Below are positions 62,340 through 64,000 of a DNA stretch of 64,000 nucleotides, piece after piece; position 1 is the first letter of the stretch, and every line of letters begins with the position of its first letter. Source of the stretch: Eriocheir sinensis (lineage: Eukaryota > Arthropoda > Malacostraca > Decapoda > Varunidae); assembly GCF_024679095.1 (NCBI RefSeq), contig NW_026112165.1:468501-532500 (forward strand). Reading direction: 5' to 3'. A model generated the notes under the pieces. The model did no database searches. It was not told the origin of the DNA and was given only the letters and a program-made list of their open reading frames with translations. The translations under genes and the position numbers were made by a program.

Positions 62340-64000
62340 AATATATAAAGGAGTAAATAAAGTGTTAGCTTAGTACAAGTGGGAAAGAAATTTAACATAG
62401 ATATTGTATATACAGACCGCACAGTAAGTATAGTGGAGTGGAAGGATTCACACATATTTTACATAACCTACTATCTCATGATCTTCTTAAAAATAACAAC
62501 ACTGTCCTACTTGGGGATTTTAACATTAATCTCCTAGAACATTCTTCCCATCAACCAACTAACCACTTTTTGAATTCTATGAAGACTTTGAATTATTTCC
62601 CGCACATTTCTCGTCCTACTAGATTTCCAGATAAAACTAAATTGGGTCTAACCTCACTCCTCGACCACATTTGGACTAACTCCACCTTCTACCTCTGGAA
62701 TAATCCACTGCCAATTATCTGACCACCTCCCCATATTCCTACATATTGCAGTAATCTCTGATCTTTGCATAAAGCATAAAATAGTCTATCGACACTATAA
62801 TAGACATCAACATAACCTGTTTACCACTAGTTTATCTGTAAACAATTGGAATGTTACACTTAATTCTAATGACATAAATGTAAACTTCAACATTTTTATG
62901 GAAACCTTAGATGAATTATATAACAAGCACTTCTCTAAAGTAGTTAAATTTGTAACTGCCAAACGATTGTCTAGCCCATGGTTAACATCAGGAATACTTA
63001 ACTCGATAAAATACAAAAGTAAATTATTTAACATGTACAAATTAGAAACTGTCAATCACAACACAAATTATATCGCAACCATCGTACACGATTAATTAGA
63101 GGAGCTAAATATAATTACTACATTAGAATTTTCAGTAACTTTAGAAACAATACCAAGAAAATATGGCAAACTATCAATGAATTAGCAGGTCGACATAAAC
63201 CAAAACAATGATAACAACATTATCTCATAAAGATTCTACACTTACTAAGCCAGAAGAAATGGCTGAAGCTCTTAATGAACATTTCAGTGAAATTGCAGCC
63301 AGGCTCAATGATGCACTGCCTTCTGCTTCTAGAATGCCACTGATTTCCTCCACGGAAATTACCAAAACTCAAACGGTTATCCTGCCAGTCACTTCTGCTG
63401 ACGTGATGAATGTTATCAAGACTCTCAAAAGTAAAACTCAAATGTTAATGAAATCTTACATAATTAAACGTAATATTGAGGAAATTACTTACCCCATTGC
63501 ATTGCTCTTTAATCAATTAATATCCACTGGCAAGTTTCCTCCGATTTGAAAACTGCAAATATCACGCCAGTGCCCAAATCTGGCCCCAGTAGTGTGCCCA
63601 ACAATTGCCTTTCCACCCTCTCCCTTCTCTAAAATAGTTGAATTATTAATGAAAAATAAATTAGTTGCATATCTTGATAGCAAGAAAATCTTGGGTAGAT
63701 GCCAGTATGGCACTTATGATGCCCTCAGTATGTTTTCTTCTCTTCTGTATTCTTCCCTTAACATTAGACAATCAGTCTTATCCATCTTTGTTGACTTCTC
63801 AAAGGCTTTTGATACCGTTAACCACATGATTCTACTCGACAAATTATATTTCTATGGTATACGAGGACCTCTGCACTCCTGGTTTCAAGACTACCTAACA
63901 AACAGATCTCGGTGCACAATATATGATGGCCATAAGTCTTCCACTCGAAATATTTCTACTGGTGTCCCACAAGGGAGTGTTTTAGGGCCTATTTTGTTCC
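62340..64000 (+). mobile_element. LINE (CR1/L2-like), cut off by the window end
   Basis: It begins upstream of an endonuclease fragment and runs into reverse-transcriptase motif B at the last base. The exact 5' end is unclear, since sequence from about 62150 may also belong to it. The 3' half lies outside the window. Confidence 0.75.
62400..64000 (+). pseudogene. LINE endonuclease and reverse transcriptase, frameshifted, partial
   Basis: In shifting + frames: YRPHSKYSG, NTVLLGDFNINLLEH (endonuclease metal site), FPHISRPTRFPD, SLLDHIWTN and SDHLPIFLHI (endonuclease end), then SSPWLTSGILNSIKYKSKLF and KKIWQTINELAGRH in the linker. The reverse transcriptase starts with PEEMAEALNEHFSEIAARLN, NITPVPKSGP, motif A IFVDFSKAFDTVNH, YGIRGPLHSWFQDYL and motif B STGVPQGSVLGPILF. 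Frame breaks near 62720, 63090, 63210 and 63548 show that this copy is inactive. Motif A aspartates are intact; YADD lies beyond the window. Confidence 0.75.

Overview
This window looks like nuclear DNA from a decapod crustacean, most likely a crab or a close relative. The basis is the extreme density of long simple repeats ((CT)n, (CA)n, (AT)n, (CTC)n), intron-rich GC3-biased exons lying between them, tRNA-headed SINEs, and several LINE families of the Jockey, CR1/L2 and RTE kinds that I recognise from decapod genomes. The organism call is an inference. No bacterial, plasmid, phage or viral genes were seen.

The one well-supported host gene is on the + strand at 35492-50883. Seven exons with matching splice phases encode a protein of about 412 residues of the EcKinase / CHK kinase-like family (aminoglycoside-phosphotransferase fold). 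The ATP lysine, the H-x-D-x4-N catalytic loop and the I-D-W metal-binding motif are all visible. The last exon only reads through if two compensating single-base frameshifts are allowed. Its introns hold a 1.1 kb minisatellite with a 16-bp unit, a dimeric 63-bp minisatellite interrupted by an internal LINE fragment, two kinds of tandem duplication and several truncated LINE ends. A second, less certain gene is represented by one acidic coding exon on the - strand at 19258-19511.

Layout: 1-10.8 kb is simple repeats, tandem copies of a GGGCCC-ended repeat family, and one 241-bp TTAA-flanked element. 10.8-18.6 kb is a graveyard of nested transposons: SINEs, decayed LINEs, a second 241-bp TTAA-flanked element, and a 1.19-kb element with 70-bp inverted ends and an 8-bp target duplication that splits an RTE-type LINE. 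19-30 kb holds the small exon, minisatellites and a CR1-like LINE inside a 32-bp minisatellite. 30.9-34.0 kb is a nearly full-length Jockey-like LINE. 35.4-50.9 kb is the kinase gene. 51-57 kb has GC-rich non-repeat islands, a 180-bp tandem array and a long diverged satellite of about 120 bp. 57.5-61 kb holds duplicated and interleaved segments that look like an assembly mosaic or patchwork conversion. 61-62.1 kb is two more tandem arrays, and 62.3-64.0 kb is the 5' part of another LINE that runs off the window.

Nothing here forms a multi-gene pathway. The most informative novelties are the reconstructed divergent kinase gene, the two new-looking DNA transposon families (TTAA/241 bp carrying a reverse-transcriptase fragment; 8-bp TSD/70-bp TIR) and the patchwork region at 58-59.6 kb.
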